Source: Pseudomonadota bacterium
GTDB taxonomy: Bacteria; Pseudomonadota; Gammaproteobacteria; Xanthomonadales; Xanthomonadaceae
Reading direction: 5' to 3'
Assembly (NCBI GenBank): GCA_018242425.1
Contig: JAFEBX010000010.1
Span: 1 to 64,000, forward strand
DNA: 64,000 nt
Below, in pieces: positions 9,430 through 17,767 of the stretch. Every line of letters starts with the position of its first letter. Position 1 is the first letter of the stretch. Position numbers and translations under genes: made by a program. Below the pieces are notes generated by a model, which did no database searches, was not told the origin of the DNA, and saw nothing but the letters and a program-made list of their open reading frames with translations.

Positions 9430-9460
9430 AAAACGGCCACCGAAAGGTGGCCGTTTTTTT
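9430..9460 (+). terminator. Terminator of receptor 2
   Basis: AAACGGCCACC and GGTGGCCGTTT form an 11-bp stem around a GAAA loop, followed by a seven-base T run. Confidence 0.93.
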
Positions 9461-9520
9461 GCGCTGCAATATCGCGCGAAATGGAACTTGGAACGAAGCA
9501 TAAATTGGCCGACAATAAAA

Positions 9521-9536
9521 TGTGATTAAAGTCACA
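9521..9536 (+). promoter_or_regulatory. Perfect CRP/Clp-type operator upstream of receptor 3
   Basis: TGTGA-TTAAAG-TCACA matches the CRP-family consensus TGTGA-N6-TCACA in both half-sites. In Xanthomonas this site is bound by Clp, a CRP homologue that responds to cyclic di-GMP. Its centre lies about 103 nt upstream of the predicted start point of receptor 3, in helical phase with known upstream activator positions. No comparable site precedes receptors 1 or 2. Occupancy is inferred. Confidence 0.7.
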
Positions 9537-9595
9537 AATATGGATAGTCGTGTCAACCTGCCAAAAGTAAATCCACCTGAATGGGACTTGAGAAC

Positions 9596-9625
9596 TTGTT
9601 AAGGATTTGTTTCCAAAGCTATAGT
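9596..9625 (+). promoter_or_regulatory. Receptor 3 promoter (TTGTTA family)
   Basis: TTGTTA (9596-9601) with CTATAG (9619-9624) at 17 nt, or TATAGT (9620-9625) at 18 nt. TGAATGG (9578-9584) lies 11 nt upstream of the -35. The spacer keeps the GATTTGTTT pattern of the other receptor promoters. Confidence 0.65.
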
Positions 9626-9630
9626 CCGGC

Positions 9631-9651
9631 GGTCGGGCTTCGGCCCTGACC
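9631..9651 (+). other. Stem-loop at the predicted 5' end of receptor 3 mRNA
   Basis: GGTCGGGC and GCCCTGACC pair around a TTCG tetraloop with one bulged T, giving an eight-base-pair stem that begins at about +1. Receptors 1 and 2 carry weaker versions of the same GGTC-GG / CTGA element at the same place. A 5'-terminal hairpin of this kind typically protects mRNA from 5'-end-dependent decay; that role is inferred here. Confidence 0.5.
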
Positions 9652-9691
9652 GCATTCACGTCTCGAATTTCTCCCCAGGGGTACATCCAAC

Positions 9692-12600
9692 ATGGCATCA
9701 AACTCCCTCAAGTCCACCGTGCGCATCAGCGCGCTGGCAGCGGCGCTCAGCATGTGCTTCGCCGGTACCGTCGGCGCGCAGAGCACCGTCGGTTCGATCT
9801 TCGGTAGCGCCAAAGCAGGCGACCAGGTCACGATCCAGAACACCGATACCGGTTTCACCCGTGTCGTGTCGGTCGGCAGCGATGGCAAGTACTCGTTTGC
9901 CCAGCTTCCTCCGGGCAACTACCGAGTGACTTCGAACGGTGTGTCCCAGGACGCGTTCGTCAAGATCAACTCCGGTACCTCGGTGAACTTCGGCGGCGCG
10001 GCCGCAGCGAAGAGCGGTGACCTCGGCACGGTGACCGTCGTCGGCAGCGCGTACAACGCGAATGCCATCGACGTGACCAAGGTGGAATCGACGACCGTCT
10101 TCACGGCGAAGCAGCTGCAGCAGATCCCGGTGGCGCACGGCGTTGCCTCGGTCGCCCTGCTGGCGCCCGGCGTGGTCGCCAACTCCTCGTACGCTGCGAA
10201 CGCACCGAGCTTCGGTGGTTCGGCATCGTCGGAAAACGCGTACTACATCAACGGTTTCCCGGTGACCAACCCGCTGACCTCGCTCGGCTTCACCACCCTG
10301 CCGTTCGACGCGATCGACCAGGAAGAAGTGCTGACCGCCGGTTACGGCGCAGCGTTCGGCCGCTCCACCGGTGGCGTGGTCAACGTGACGACCAAGCGTG
10401 GTTCCAACGCCTGGCACTTCGGCGCGCTTGCCATCTATGCACCGTCGAGCTGGCGTTCGAACTATCGCGACTATTACTACCCGAACACCGGTCGCGTGCC
10501 GGCTACCGATGGCACGCTGTACCAGCGTCGCCAGGAAAACAAGCTCGGCTCCATGCAGTACGGCCTGTATGCAAGCGGCCCGATCATCAAGGACCACCTG
10601 TTCTTCTACGCATCGGCCGACCTGACCAAGCAGCACGACGAAGCCAACGGGCTGACCCGCCTGTCGGGCACTTCCAGGACTGGTTGGGCTGATCGCGAAT
10701 ACAAGTATCCGCGCGGCCTGGTCAAGCTGGACTGGCAGATCAACAGCAACCACCTGCTCGAGTTCACCGGCATTTCCGATGTCACCAAGCAGGACCAGAA
10801 GCTGACCAGCTACGACTACAACGGTTTCGCCCACGGTGACGTGCAGAATGGCGGCGGCAATTTCGAAGACAACGCCCGCACCTACATCGGCAAGTACACC
10901 GGCCACTTCGGCCAGAACCTGACGATCAGCCTGCTCGGTGGCCAGCAGAAGGTTACCCATACCCAGGATCTGTTCGGCTACAACCCGAACTGCCCGGTCA
11001 TCGCCGGCCAGAACGTCGCCGCCAACCGCGCGCCTGGCCTGACCTATACGGTGGGTTGCCAGGGCGCGTCCAGCGTTGCCGTGGCGGGTGCATACGACAA
11101 GACCCGCGCGCTGCGCTTCGACGTCGAGTACGTGCTGGGTCGCCATACGCTCGGCGCCGGTATCGACAACATGACGGCAACGTCGTTGACCGGTACCCAG
11201 AGGGCCGGTGGTTACTCCTGGACCTACAACTTCACCGCCACCCCGGGCGGCGCGGTTGACGCCGGCCACGGCGTCGGTTCGCCGGCTTCCGGCGGCGGCC
11301 TGGGCACCGCTGGTTACTGGGTCGACAAGACCATTATCGTCAACAAGGGCCTGGTCAAGACCGACCAGAAGGCCTACTACCTGACCGACAAGTGGAAGAT
11401 CACCGACAACTTCCTGCTGTCGATCGGTGTCCGCAACGAGAACTTCACGAACTACACCGGTACCGGCAAGAAGTACGTCGAGCAGAAGAACCAGTGGGCT
11501 CCGCGCCTCGGCTTCAGCTGGGACGTGAACGGCGATTCGTCGCTGAAGGTCTTCGGTAACGCCGGCCGTTACCACCTGGTGCTGCCGAACAACGTGGCGG
11601 TGCGCGCCGCTTCCGGCTCGCTGTTCACCGTGCAGTCGTTCACCTACACCGGTGTCGATCCCGCGACTGGCGCCCCGACCGGCCTGAACCCGATCCCGGT
11701 TGATGCCTCGAAGGGCTATGTCTGCCCGGGTACGCAGGCGATCTCCTCGAACCTCGAGTGCGGCCAGGCTCCGGATCCGCGCACCGTCGCGGCCAAGAAC
11801 CTGAAGGGTCACTTCCAGGACGAGTACGTGTTGGGCTTCCAGCACCAGATCACCCCGACCGTGACCTGGGGCCTGAAGTACCAGTACCGCGCGCTGCGCA
11901 GCTCGATCGATGACACCTGCACCCCGGCTCTGGGTGGCGCGTGCTTCATCTTCAACCCGGGTGTGGGCAACACCTTCATGGAACAGCAGCCGGATGGTTC
12001 GTTCAAGGAGCACTACTACAGTGCCGCGCAGCTTGGCCTGCCGAAGCTGAAGCGCAAGTACTCGGCGCTGCATGCCTTCGTCGAGCACACCCTGGCCAAC
12101 AACTGGTACGGCAAGCTGGAATACGTGTACTCCAAGAACACGGGTAACGCAGAAGGCCAGCTGAACTCCGACATCGATACCGGTGCCGGCGGCCAGGCCG
12201 ACGTGGCCGTGACGCAGGATTGGGATTTGCCGCAGCTGATGGTGAACTCCTACGGTTACCTGCCGAACGACCGCCCGCACGTGTTGAAGGCTTACGGCTT
12301 CTACCGCTTCTCGAAGCAGTTCCAGGTCGGTGCCACCGCCGTGATCTCTTCGGGTCGTCCGACCAGCTGCACCAGCTTCTACCCGACGGCCGATGCCGGC
12401 CTGTACAACGGTTCGTACTACCACTTCTGCGGCATCCAGACTGCCGCCGTGGATCCGGGTGCTTACAAGCCGGCACCGCGCGGCAGCTATGGCCGTACCC
12501 AGTGGTCGCACCAGTACAACCTGCAGTTCCGTTACACGCCGAACTTCGCGCAGAGCAAGCTGTCGTTCATGCTCGATATCTACAACGTGTTCAACGAGCA

Positions 12601-12724
12601 GGTCGCCCAGTACAAGTACGCTCGCATCCAGAGCTCGCGTACGGTCGCGAATCCGCGTTTCGGCCAGGACCTGTCCTACACCGCACCGCGTTACGCTGCC
12701 TTCACGGTCCGTTACGACTACTGA
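9692..12724 (+). CDS. Oar-like TonB-dependent outer-membrane receptor 3
   Basis: A 1010-residue member of the same family but more diverged. The signal peptide ends VGAQ near residue 30, followed by a carboxypeptidase-regulatory domain, LGTVTVVGS near 110, a plug with NAYYINGFPVTNP and YGAAFGRSTGGVVNVTTK, and a barrel ending TVRYDY. The first barrel segments keep the RGSNAWHFG pattern seen in the neighbours. AGGGGT about 10 nt upstream of the ATG supports the start. It has its own promoter, a Clp site and a terminator, so it can be regulated apart from receptors 1 and 2. The substrate is unknown; Oar proteins have been tied to protein export and adhesion in other bacteria. Confidence 0.88.
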   Translation: MASNSLKSTVRISALAAALSMCFAGTVGAQSTVGSIFGSAKAGDQVTIQNTDTGFTRVVSVGSDGKYSFAQLPPGNYRVTSNGVSQDAFVKINSGTSVNFGGAAAAKSGDLGTVTVVGSAYNANAIDVTKVESTTVFTAKQLQQIPVAHGVASVALLAPGVVANSSYAANAPSFGGSASSENAYYINGFPVTNPLTSLGFTTLPFDAIDQEEVLTAGYGAAFGRSTGGVVNVTTKRGSNAWHFGALAIYAPSSWRSNYRDYYYPNTGRVPATDGTLYQRRQENKLGSMQYGLYASGPIIKDHLFFYASADLTKQHDEANGLTRLSGTSRTGWADREYKYPRGLVKLDWQINSNHLLEFTGISDVTKQDQKLTSYDYNGFAHGDVQNGGGNFEDNARTYIGKYTGHFGQNLTISLLGGQQKVTHTQDLFGYNPNCPVIAGQNVAANRAPGLTYTVGCQGASSVAVAGAYDKTRALRFDVEYVLGRHTLGAGIDNMTATSLTGTQRAGGYSWTYNFTATPGGAVDAGHGVGSPASGGGLGTAGYWVDKTIIVNKGLVKTDQKAYYLTDKWKITDNFLLSIGVRNENFTNYTGTGKKYVEQKNQWAPRLGFSWDVNGDSSLKVFGNAGRYHLVLPNNVAVRAASGSLFTVQSFTYTGVDPATGAPTGLNPIPVDASKGYVCPGTQAISSNLECGQAPDPRTVAAKNLKGHFQDEYVLGFQHQITPTVTWGLKYQYRALRSSIDDTCTPALGGACFIFNPGVGNTFMEQQPDGSFKEHYYSAAQLGLPKLKRKYSALHAFVEHTLANNWYGKLEYVYSKNTGNAEGQLNSDIDTGAGGQADVAVTQDWDLPQLMVNSYGYLPNDRPHVLKAYGFYRFSKQFQVGATAVISSGRPTSCTSFYPTADAGLYNGSYYHFCGIQTAAVDPGAYKPAPRGSYGRTQWSHQYNLQFRYTPNFAQSKLSFMLDIYNVFNEQVAQYKYARIQSSRTVANPRFGQDLSYTAPRYAAFTVRYDY

Positions 12725-12753
12725 TCGCGAAGTACTGCAAGTCGCTTCAAACG

Positions 12754-12783
12754 AAACGGCCACCTTCGGGTGGCCGTTTTTTT
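12754..12783 (+). terminator. Terminator of receptor 3
   Basis: AAACGGCCACC and GGTGGCCGTTT form a stem around TTCG, followed by a run of T. The stem is nearly identical to the terminator of receptor 2. Confidence 0.93.
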
Positions 12784-12815
12784 GTCGGTCATTCGATACA
12801 GCAAGGCATGAGCCA

Positions 12816-12840
12816 ACAAAAAACCGCCTCGCGGCGGTTT
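12816..12840 (-). terminator. Terminator of the convergent secreted-protein gene
   Basis: Read on the minus strand, AAACCGCCGCGAGGCGGTTT forms a compact hairpin followed by TTTTG. It lies about 35 nt beyond the stop of the gene at 12876-13691. Confidence 0.85.
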
Positions 12841-12875
12841 GTTTCCCGATCGTCAACGGCACGGCCGGTGATGGA

Positions 12876-13691
12876 TCAGAGATCCTGCTGGTAGCGTACG
12901 TAAGGAACGGTGCTGTCTTCCTTGCCATCCTTGCCGGGAACGGCAAAGGGATTGGTGCCCTTGGTGACGATGTTTTCCGCGCCGACCGAGAGCTGGCCGC
13001 TCCACGGGGTGCGCCAGGTCACTCCGAGTCCGAAGCCTTCGAACTTCGGCTGGCCGGGGACGTTCACCACGCGACCAAAGATGTTGGCGCGGATGTTGCC
13101 GACGCCACCACCGACGCTGAGCGACTGGGTGTTCCAGCGATCGGCGAGCAAAGGCATTTCCGAGGCCGGGACGAGGCGGGCATTGGCGGTGGTGCCGGCG
13201 ATCGATACCACCCCGTTGCGACCGATATTGCGTTCGGCGAACAGGGCCATGTCGGTCTGTTGCACCTTGCCGCTGACCGGCGTCAGCCATTCGGGAAGGC
13301 CGGAGTTGCCCTTGCCGAGATTGAAGCCGGCACGATTGCTGCCCTTCTGGACACTGGCGCCGACACCGTGACGACCGCTGCGGTCAAGCGAGCCAAGCAT
13401 GCAGCCGCTCGATAGGTTGCGGATCGATTGCGGAGTGGTGCCGGTATCGCAGAGCAGGGCGAGCGATTCGCCGTTGCCGAGGCCGAAAGCACTGTCCAGG
13501 GAGTTGCTGCCGAAGCGCCATTGCGTGCGTTTGCCGCTGACGGTCATCGGATCGAGTTGCAGGAACGCTTCGACCTTGCCGCTCTTGTTGTTCACGATCG
13601 GAACGTAGGTCGAGGACTGCGCGTACGCGGTGCCGCTGCAGGCAAGCGCCAGCAGGGAAACAGCGACAACGGTGCGAAACCGGTTGTTCAT
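12876..13691 (-). CDS. Secreted, probably outer-membrane-associated protein of unknown function
   Basis: The product is 271 residues with a clear signal peptide (MNNRFRTVVAVSLLALACSG, cleavage after AYAQ). The mature part is rich in Gly, Ser and alternating polar/hydrophobic stretches such as MALFAERNIG, LSVGGGVGNIRANIFG and GFGLGVTWRTPWSG, which resemble short amphipathic beta-strands of a small barrel. Two cysteines (LLCDTG, SGCMLG) could form a disulfide. I do not recognise the family. It converges on the receptor cluster, has its own terminator, and its promoter is of the same TTGTTA type as the receptors, so co-expression with them is plausible. It may be an accessory protein, but nothing in the sequence proves this. 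Confidence 0.75.
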   Translation of the reverse strand: MNNRFRTVVAVSLLALACSGTAYAQSSTYVPIVNNKSGKVEAFLQLDPMTVSGKRTQWRFGSNSLDSAFGLGNGESLALLCDTGTTPQSIRNLSSGCMLGSLDRSGRHGVGASVQKGSNRAGFNLGKGNSGLPEWLTPVSGKVQQTDMALFAERNIGRNGVVSIAGTTANARLVPASEMPLLADRWNTQSLSVGGGVGNIRANIFGRVVNVPGQPKFEGFGLGVTWRTPWSGQLSVGAENIVTKGTNPFAVPGKDGKEDSTVPYVRYQQDL

Positions 13692-13744
13692 CGGCAGTCA
13701 GACCGGGCGCAATGCCCGAAGTTCCCCTCTATATGAACGAGTCG

Positions 13745-13773
13745 ATTCTAATCCGTTTATGTTTCCTTAACAA
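13745..13773 (-). promoter_or_regulatory. TTGTTA-type promoter of the secreted-protein gene
   Basis: On the minus strand, TTGTTA (13773-13768), AGGA at the start of a 17-nt spacer, then TAGAAT (13750-13745). The -35 and its flank match the receptor promoters base for base over TTGTTAAGGA. TGAATGG also occurs upstream (13805-13799) but farther away than at the receptors. The predicted 5' UTR is about 45 nt. Confidence 0.65.
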
Positions 13774-13806
13774 CTTCGAGCCCGACTCGACCCGAAATCC
13801 ATTCAG

Positions 13807-14703
13807 CTACTGCAGGCGTGAAGACGGTGTCACGATTGGCGGGTCCATGAACAGGCGCTCAATCTCGTCGCTGCTGAGATGGTAATGCTTGCCGCAGAAC
13901 TCGCAGATGATCTCGGCCTGGCCCGGGACAGATGCGCCGGCGGCAGCTTCGGCTTCTTCCCGGCCAAGGGCACGCAGCATGTCCTCGACCCGGCCCTGCG
14001 AGCAGGAGCAGCCGAACTGCAGCGGTTTCGCCCCGAGATCCTGCAGGGTTTCCTGGTGGAACAGCCGGGTCAGGAGGATGTCGGCCGGGAGCTGGAGCAA
14101 CTCGTCACGGCCCAGGGTGTCAGCCAGCAGGGAGATGCGGTTCCAGCCGTCATCGTCAGCGCCTGCGCCGGGCAGCACTTGCAGCAACAGTCCGGCCGCG
14201 CGATCACCATCGGCGGCCAGGATCAGCCGGGTCGGCAATTGCTCGGAACGATCGAAGTAGTCTTCGAGGGCGCCGGACAGGGTCGGAGATTCCAGCGGCA
14301 CCAAACCCTGGTAGCGCACGGGTTCGCCACCGCCGAGGCCGGGGTTTTCGATGGTGACGGCAAGCATGGCGTCGTCGCCAAGCGAAGCGAGGTCCTGCGA
14401 TGGTGTTTCGCCATCGGCGAGCCTGGCGATGCCGCGCAGGGTGCCGGCGGCGGTGCACTCCGCGAACAGGGTGCGCAAGGCGCCGCTGCTGCGGGCCTGC
14501 AGGGACAATCGGCCCTCGACCTTGGTATGCGCGCTGAGCAATGCACTGGCGACCAGCGCCTCGCCGAGCAGGGCTTCGGCCGCCTCCGGGTAGCTTGCGT
14601 GTGTCAGGACGTGTTTCCAGGTGGCGTCGAGGCGCACGTGGGCGCCACGGACATGTGCGCCCGGTAGCAGGAAACGATGGAGGAGGTCGCTGGAATCGCT
14701 CAT
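13807..14703 (-). CDS. hslO: Redox-regulated chaperone Hsp33
   Basis: Hsp33 is a cytosolic holdase that becomes active when oxidation releases zinc from four C-terminal cysteines. The 298-residue length is normal. The zinc-binding pattern is complete: CSC near residue 235 and CEFC near 270, the CXC...CXXC arrangement. The ATG at 14703 (MSDSSDLLHRFLLP) was chosen over upstream starts because it begins the conserved RFLL segment. The gene is divergent from mtgA with only 28 nt between start codons, so the two promoters must overlap or lie inside the coding regions. Confidence 0.94.
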   Translation of the reverse strand: MSDSSDLLHRFLLPGAHVRGAHVRLDATWKHVLTHASYPEAAEALLGEALVASALLSAHTKVEGRLSLQARSSGALRTLFAECTAAGTLRGIARLADGETPSQDLASLGDDAMLAVTIENPGLGGGEPVRYQGLVPLESPTLSGALEDYFDRSEQLPTRLILAADGDRAAGLLLQVLPGAGADDDGWNRISLLADTLGRDELLQLPADILLTRLFHQETLQDLGAKPLQFGCSCSQGRVEDMLRALGREEAEAAAGASVPGQAEIICEFCGKHYHLSSDEIERLFMDPPIVTPSSRLQ

Positions 14704-14731
14704 TGCGGGTATCGGCAAGGATAATGTCCGG

Positions 14732-15556
14732 ATGGGTCGGACTTCTGACAATCCAAATGGGGGCGCGCCGGCCGGTGCGCAAGGGATACGTCGCCAGCGC
14801 CGTCGCCGCCGGTTGCGCAAATGGCTGCTGTGGCTACCGGCGATCGCGATCGCCTTCAGCATCCTGCAGGTCGCGAGCCTGCGCTTCATCAACCCGCCGT
14901 TCTCCAGTTTCATGATGATCCGCACCCTGGGTGCGTGGCTGTCCGGCGATACCGGATTCCGCATCGCCTACGACTGGCGACCATTGGCGAAGATTTCGCC
15001 ATCACTGCCGGTGGCGGTGATGGCCTCGGAAGACCAGAAATTCGCCGAGCACGATGGTTTCGACTTCGACGCGATCCAGGCGGCGGAACGATACAACGCG
15101 CGGATGAAGGCACGCGCGGAAGCGCGCGGCCGGCCGGTGACGAAGGTGCGTGGTGCCAGCACCATCAGCCAGCAGACCGCGAAGAACCTGTTCCTGTGGC
15201 AGGGCGACAACATGGTGTTGCGTTGGGGGCGCAAGGGGCTGGAGGTCTGGTACACCTTCCTGATGGAGCACCTGCTGCCGAAGGACCGCATCCTCGAGCT
15301 GTACGTCAACATCGCCGAGTTCGGTGACGGCGTGTACGGTGCGCAGGCGGCGTCGCGCAGTTTCTTCGGTGTCGACGCCTCGAGATTGTCATCGGCGCAG
15401 GCGGCGCGACTGGCGGCGGTGTTGCCGAGCCCGCGCCGGTTCAGCGCAGCGCATCCGAGTCCCTATGTCCTGCGTCGTGCCGGCGCCATCCAGCGGCAGA
15501 TGGGCAATCTCGGCGGTACCGGCGCATTGCAGGACGTGGAGGACGCCAGCCGTTGA
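14732..15556 (+). CDS. mtgA: Monofunctional biosynthetic peptidoglycan transglycosylase
   Basis: A 274-residue GT51 enzyme that polymerises lipid II into glycan strands on the outer face of the inner membrane. An Arg-rich stretch (residues 20-28) precedes one transmembrane helix (about 29-50). The GT51 motifs follow in order: SEDQKFAEHDGFD with the catalytic Glu, GASTISQQTAKNLFLW, and LELYVNIAEFGDGVYGAQAAS. No transpeptidase domain is present. The ATG at 14732 follows AAGGA at about 10 nt. A bifunctional PBP1B (mrcB) lies at the end of the window. Confidence 0.93.
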   Translation: MGRTSDNPNGGAPAGAQGIRRQRRRRRLRKWLLWLPAIAIAFSILQVASLRFINPPFSSFMMIRTLGAWLSGDTGFRIAYDWRPLAKISPSLPVAVMASEDQKFAEHDGFDFDAIQAAERYNARMKARAEARGRPVTKVRGASTISQQTAKNLFLWQGDNMVLRWGRKGLEVWYTFLMEHLLPKDRILELYVNIAEFGDGVYGAQAASRSFFGVDASRLSSAQAARLAAVLPSPRRFSAAHPSPYVLRRAGAIQRQMGNLGGTGALQDVEDASR

Positions 15557-15611
15557 GCGTGGCGTGACGGTGGGAGTATCCTGAAGGCCGGCTCGAGGCG
15601 AGGAACAACCC

Positions 15612-16043
15612 ATGGGTCAGGTCCGGCATCTGCTTGAGGGCAAGAAAGTTTCCGGAGTGGTGTCGATCGCACCGACGGCGCCTGTTCTCGATGCCCTGCG
15701 CCTGATGGCCGAACACGGCATCGGCGCGGTGCTGGTGATGGAGGGAACGAAACTGGTCGGCATCCTCTCCGAACGCGATTACGCGCGAAAGGTCGTATTG
15801 CTGGGGCGCACCTCGGCAACCACGCCGGTGAGCGAGATCATGAGCCATGAAGTGGTGTGCGCGCGTCCCACCGACGACGTCCATCAGTGCATGCAGGTGA
15901 TGACCGACAAGCGCGTGCGCCATCTGCCGATCCTCGACCACAAGGAGGTTGTCGGCCTGGTGTCGATCGGCGATCTGGTGAAGGCGGTGATTGACGATCA
16001 GAAGATCGAACTGCGCCACCTGCAGGACTACATCACGTCCTGA
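15612..16043 (+). CDS. Tandem CBS-domain protein
   Basis: A 143-residue cytosolic protein made almost wholly of two CBS domains, about residues 8-65 and 75-130. Typical features are GIGAVLVMEGTKLVGILSERDYARKV in the first and RVRHLPILDHKEVVGLVSIGDLVK in the second. Such stand-alone CBS pairs bind adenine nucleotides and sense energy state. The gene lies 55 nt after mtgA, with GAGG upstream, so co-transcription is possible. No partner enzyme is adjacent. It converges on the HlyIII gene with only 4 nt between stops. Confidence 0.88.
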   Translation: MGQVRHLLEGKKVSGVVSIAPTAPVLDALRLMAEHGIGAVLVMEGTKLVGILSERDYARKVVLLGRTSATTPVSEIMSHEVVCARPTDDVHQCMQVMTDKRVRHLPILDHKEVVGLVSIGDLVKAVIDDQKIELRHLQDYITS

Positions 16044-16047
16044 TTCG

Positions 16048-16695
16048 TCACGGGACGACGAGTTTCCACACCGCAACGAAATGACAGATGGTGCCGGCGG
16101 CGACAAAGGCGTGCCACACCGCATGCGCATACGGCAGTTTCTTGCTGAGATAGAACACCGTGCCCAGCGTGTAGCAGAAACCGCCGGCGATGATCCAGTT
16201 GAAGACCCACGGGCTGAGCGCGCTGCGCATCGTGCGCCATTCGAAAATGGCGAGCCAGCCCATCGCGATGTAGACAAGGGTCGATACCAGTTTGAAGCGT
16301 CCGGTGAAGAACAGCTTGAAGGCGATGCCGAAAGCCGCCAGCGACCAGATGACGATGAACAGCCGGATGCCGGTTGGCTGTGGCAATGCCAGGAGCGTGA
16401 ACGGTGTATAGGTGCCGGCGATCAACAGGTAGATGGCGCAGTGGTCCATCACCTTGAGGCGCGCGCGCCGCACCGGTTCGCTGGCGCTGTGATACGCCGT
16501 GCTGGCACCGTAGAGCGCAAGCATCGAAGCGGTGAACACCGCCGCCGAAAGCAGTTGCAGTCCGCTGGCGTGTTGCATGGCGGCCGCAACGAGCAAGACG
16601 GCGCCGGCGATCACCGCGGCGATCACGCCGAGTCCCGCACTCCAGACATTGGCGCGTTCTTCCTGCGGGGTATAGGTGGAGATGCCGTGGGTCAT
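16048..16695 (-). CDS. Hemolysin III (HlyIII/PAQR-like) membrane protein
   Basis: The 215-residue protein has seven predicted transmembrane helices. It carries the family motifs STAYHSAS, VMDHCAIYLLIAGTYTPFTL and YAHAVWHAFVAAGTICHF. The Ser, Asp and three His residues are those that bind zinc in related PAQR proteins. The family is distributed through inner membranes; its reaction in bacteria is not settled. I chose the start giving MTHGISTYTPQEE because it matches the usual short N-terminus; an in-frame ATG 42 nt upstream would add 14 unconvincing residues. Neither start has a strong ribosome-binding site. Confidence 0.85.
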   Translation of the reverse strand: MTHGISTYTPQEERANVWSAGLGVIAAVIAGAVLLVAAAMQHASGLQLLSAAVFTASMLALYGASTAYHSASEPVRRARLKVMDHCAIYLLIAGTYTPFTLLALPQPTGIRLFIVIWSLAAFGIAFKLFFTGRFKLVSTLVYIAMGWLAIFEWRTMRSALSPWVFNWIIAGGFCYTLGTVFYLSKKLPYAHAVWHAFVAAGTICHFVAVWKLVVP

Positions 16696-16770
16696 TGCCG
16701 CAGCATACGCCAGCGCATGATGCGCCGCATCATTCAAGGCGAATGACGCGGCGCCAAAGGTTTGGGCAAG

Positions 16771-17682
16771 TCAGGCGCTCTTGCGGCGCCAGGCCGGGGC
16801 GACGATGGCTCCGTGCCGCAGTGCGACCGCCAGCAACAGGCAGGACAACACGACGCAGGTGGCAAGCGCGACCACGGAAGCTTCCGCTCCGAATGTGCCG
16901 CCGGTCAGCCAGTCGGCGCCGGTGCGTGTCGAAACCAGCCAGCCATCGGCTTTCACGCCCGAAACCGGGATGCCGTAGATCGTGCCCTGGGAAAAGTTCC
17001 AGGCCGCATGCAGTCCCATGCATACCGGCAGCGAGCGCGTGACCATGTAGAGCAGCCCGAAAAGCAGGCCTGCCTCGATCGCGATGGCCAGCGAGCTCCA
17101 GGCGGTGGCACCAGGGTTGCCCGCATGCATGAATCCGAATGCCAGTGCCGATATCAGCAGCGCCGCCCAACTACCCAGGCCTTCCTCGACGACGCGGAAG
17201 AGGACGCCGCGGAACATGATCTCTTCGCCGATGCCCGCGCCGATCCCGACCATCATCAATGACGTGATCCAGTTGGCGTGCGGATTGAATCCGATGACGT
17301 GATAGACACCGAGCAGCCACAGCAGTCCCACGATCGCGCTGAACAGTGCCGCGCCGGCAATGAAGCCGACTGCGGCACGCTGCAGTGCCGTGCGTGACAG
17401 CAGTTCCGCAGGTCGGCGGCGTTCGACCACGCAGGTCACCACGAGGTAGGCCGCGAGTGCGGGCACGATGCGCCCGAACATCTGGCCGAGCCCGGCCTGC
17501 AGTGGCGTGCCGAGGTGCGTCCAGCCCAGTGCGCGCATGAGCTGCTGCATCACCAGGACGCCGGGAATGAAGAGGAGGACGAAGAGCACGAGCCGTGCCA
17601 GTGGCGAATACAGCACACGGCGTTGCCAGACAGGTACGGAAGCCGGCGTGGTGAACGCGATCTGCGGACCGGTGACGAACAT
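16771..17682 (-). CDS. CPBP-family intramembrane glutamic endopeptidase (CAAX protease-like)
   Basis: The 303-residue integral membrane protein has about eight hydrophobic segments. The catalytic signatures of the CPBP/Abi family are intact: GEEIMFRGVLF (EExxxR), ALAFGFMHAG (FxxxH) and LHAAWNFSQG (HxxxN). In eukaryotic relatives these residues cleave prenylated CAAX proteins; bacterial members act on unknown membrane substrates or in self-protection. The ATG at 17682 is preceded by AGGGGA at ideal spacing, which excludes the longer upstream frame. It lies between HlyIII and prfC on the same strand, with no evident functional link. Confidence 0.9.
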   Translation of the reverse strand: MFVTGPQIAFTTPASVPVWQRRVLYSPLARLVLFVLLFIPGVLVMQQLMRALGWTHLGTPLQAGLGQMFGRIVPALAAYLVVTCVVERRRPAELLSRTALQRAAVGFIAGAALFSAIVGLLWLLGVYHVIGFNPHANWITSLMMVGIGAGIGEEIMFRGVLFRVVEEGLGSWAALLISALAFGFMHAGNPGATAWSSLAIAIEAGLLFGLLYMVTRSLPVCMGLHAAWNFSQGTIYGIPVSGVKADGWLVSTRTGADWLTGGTFGAEASVVALATCVVLSCLLLAVALRHGAIVAPAWRRKSA

Positions 17683-17767
17683 CGATTTCCCCTGATGACT
17701 GACTTGGAGCCAGTCTGGAGGTCGGCATGACCAGCGCACAGTGGCGATGGTCACGCCACGGTGGAAG

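Noticed and set aside
9698..12946. A long open frame antisense to receptor 3 (over 1000 codons), with similar long antisense frames across receptor 2 (6359-9136) and the hybrid kinase (28726-32073)
   Set aside because: They arise from strong GC bias at the third codon position of the real gene. The products are Arg/Ala/His-rich and low in complexity, with no domain and no ribosome-binding site, and the sense frames encode complete known proteins.
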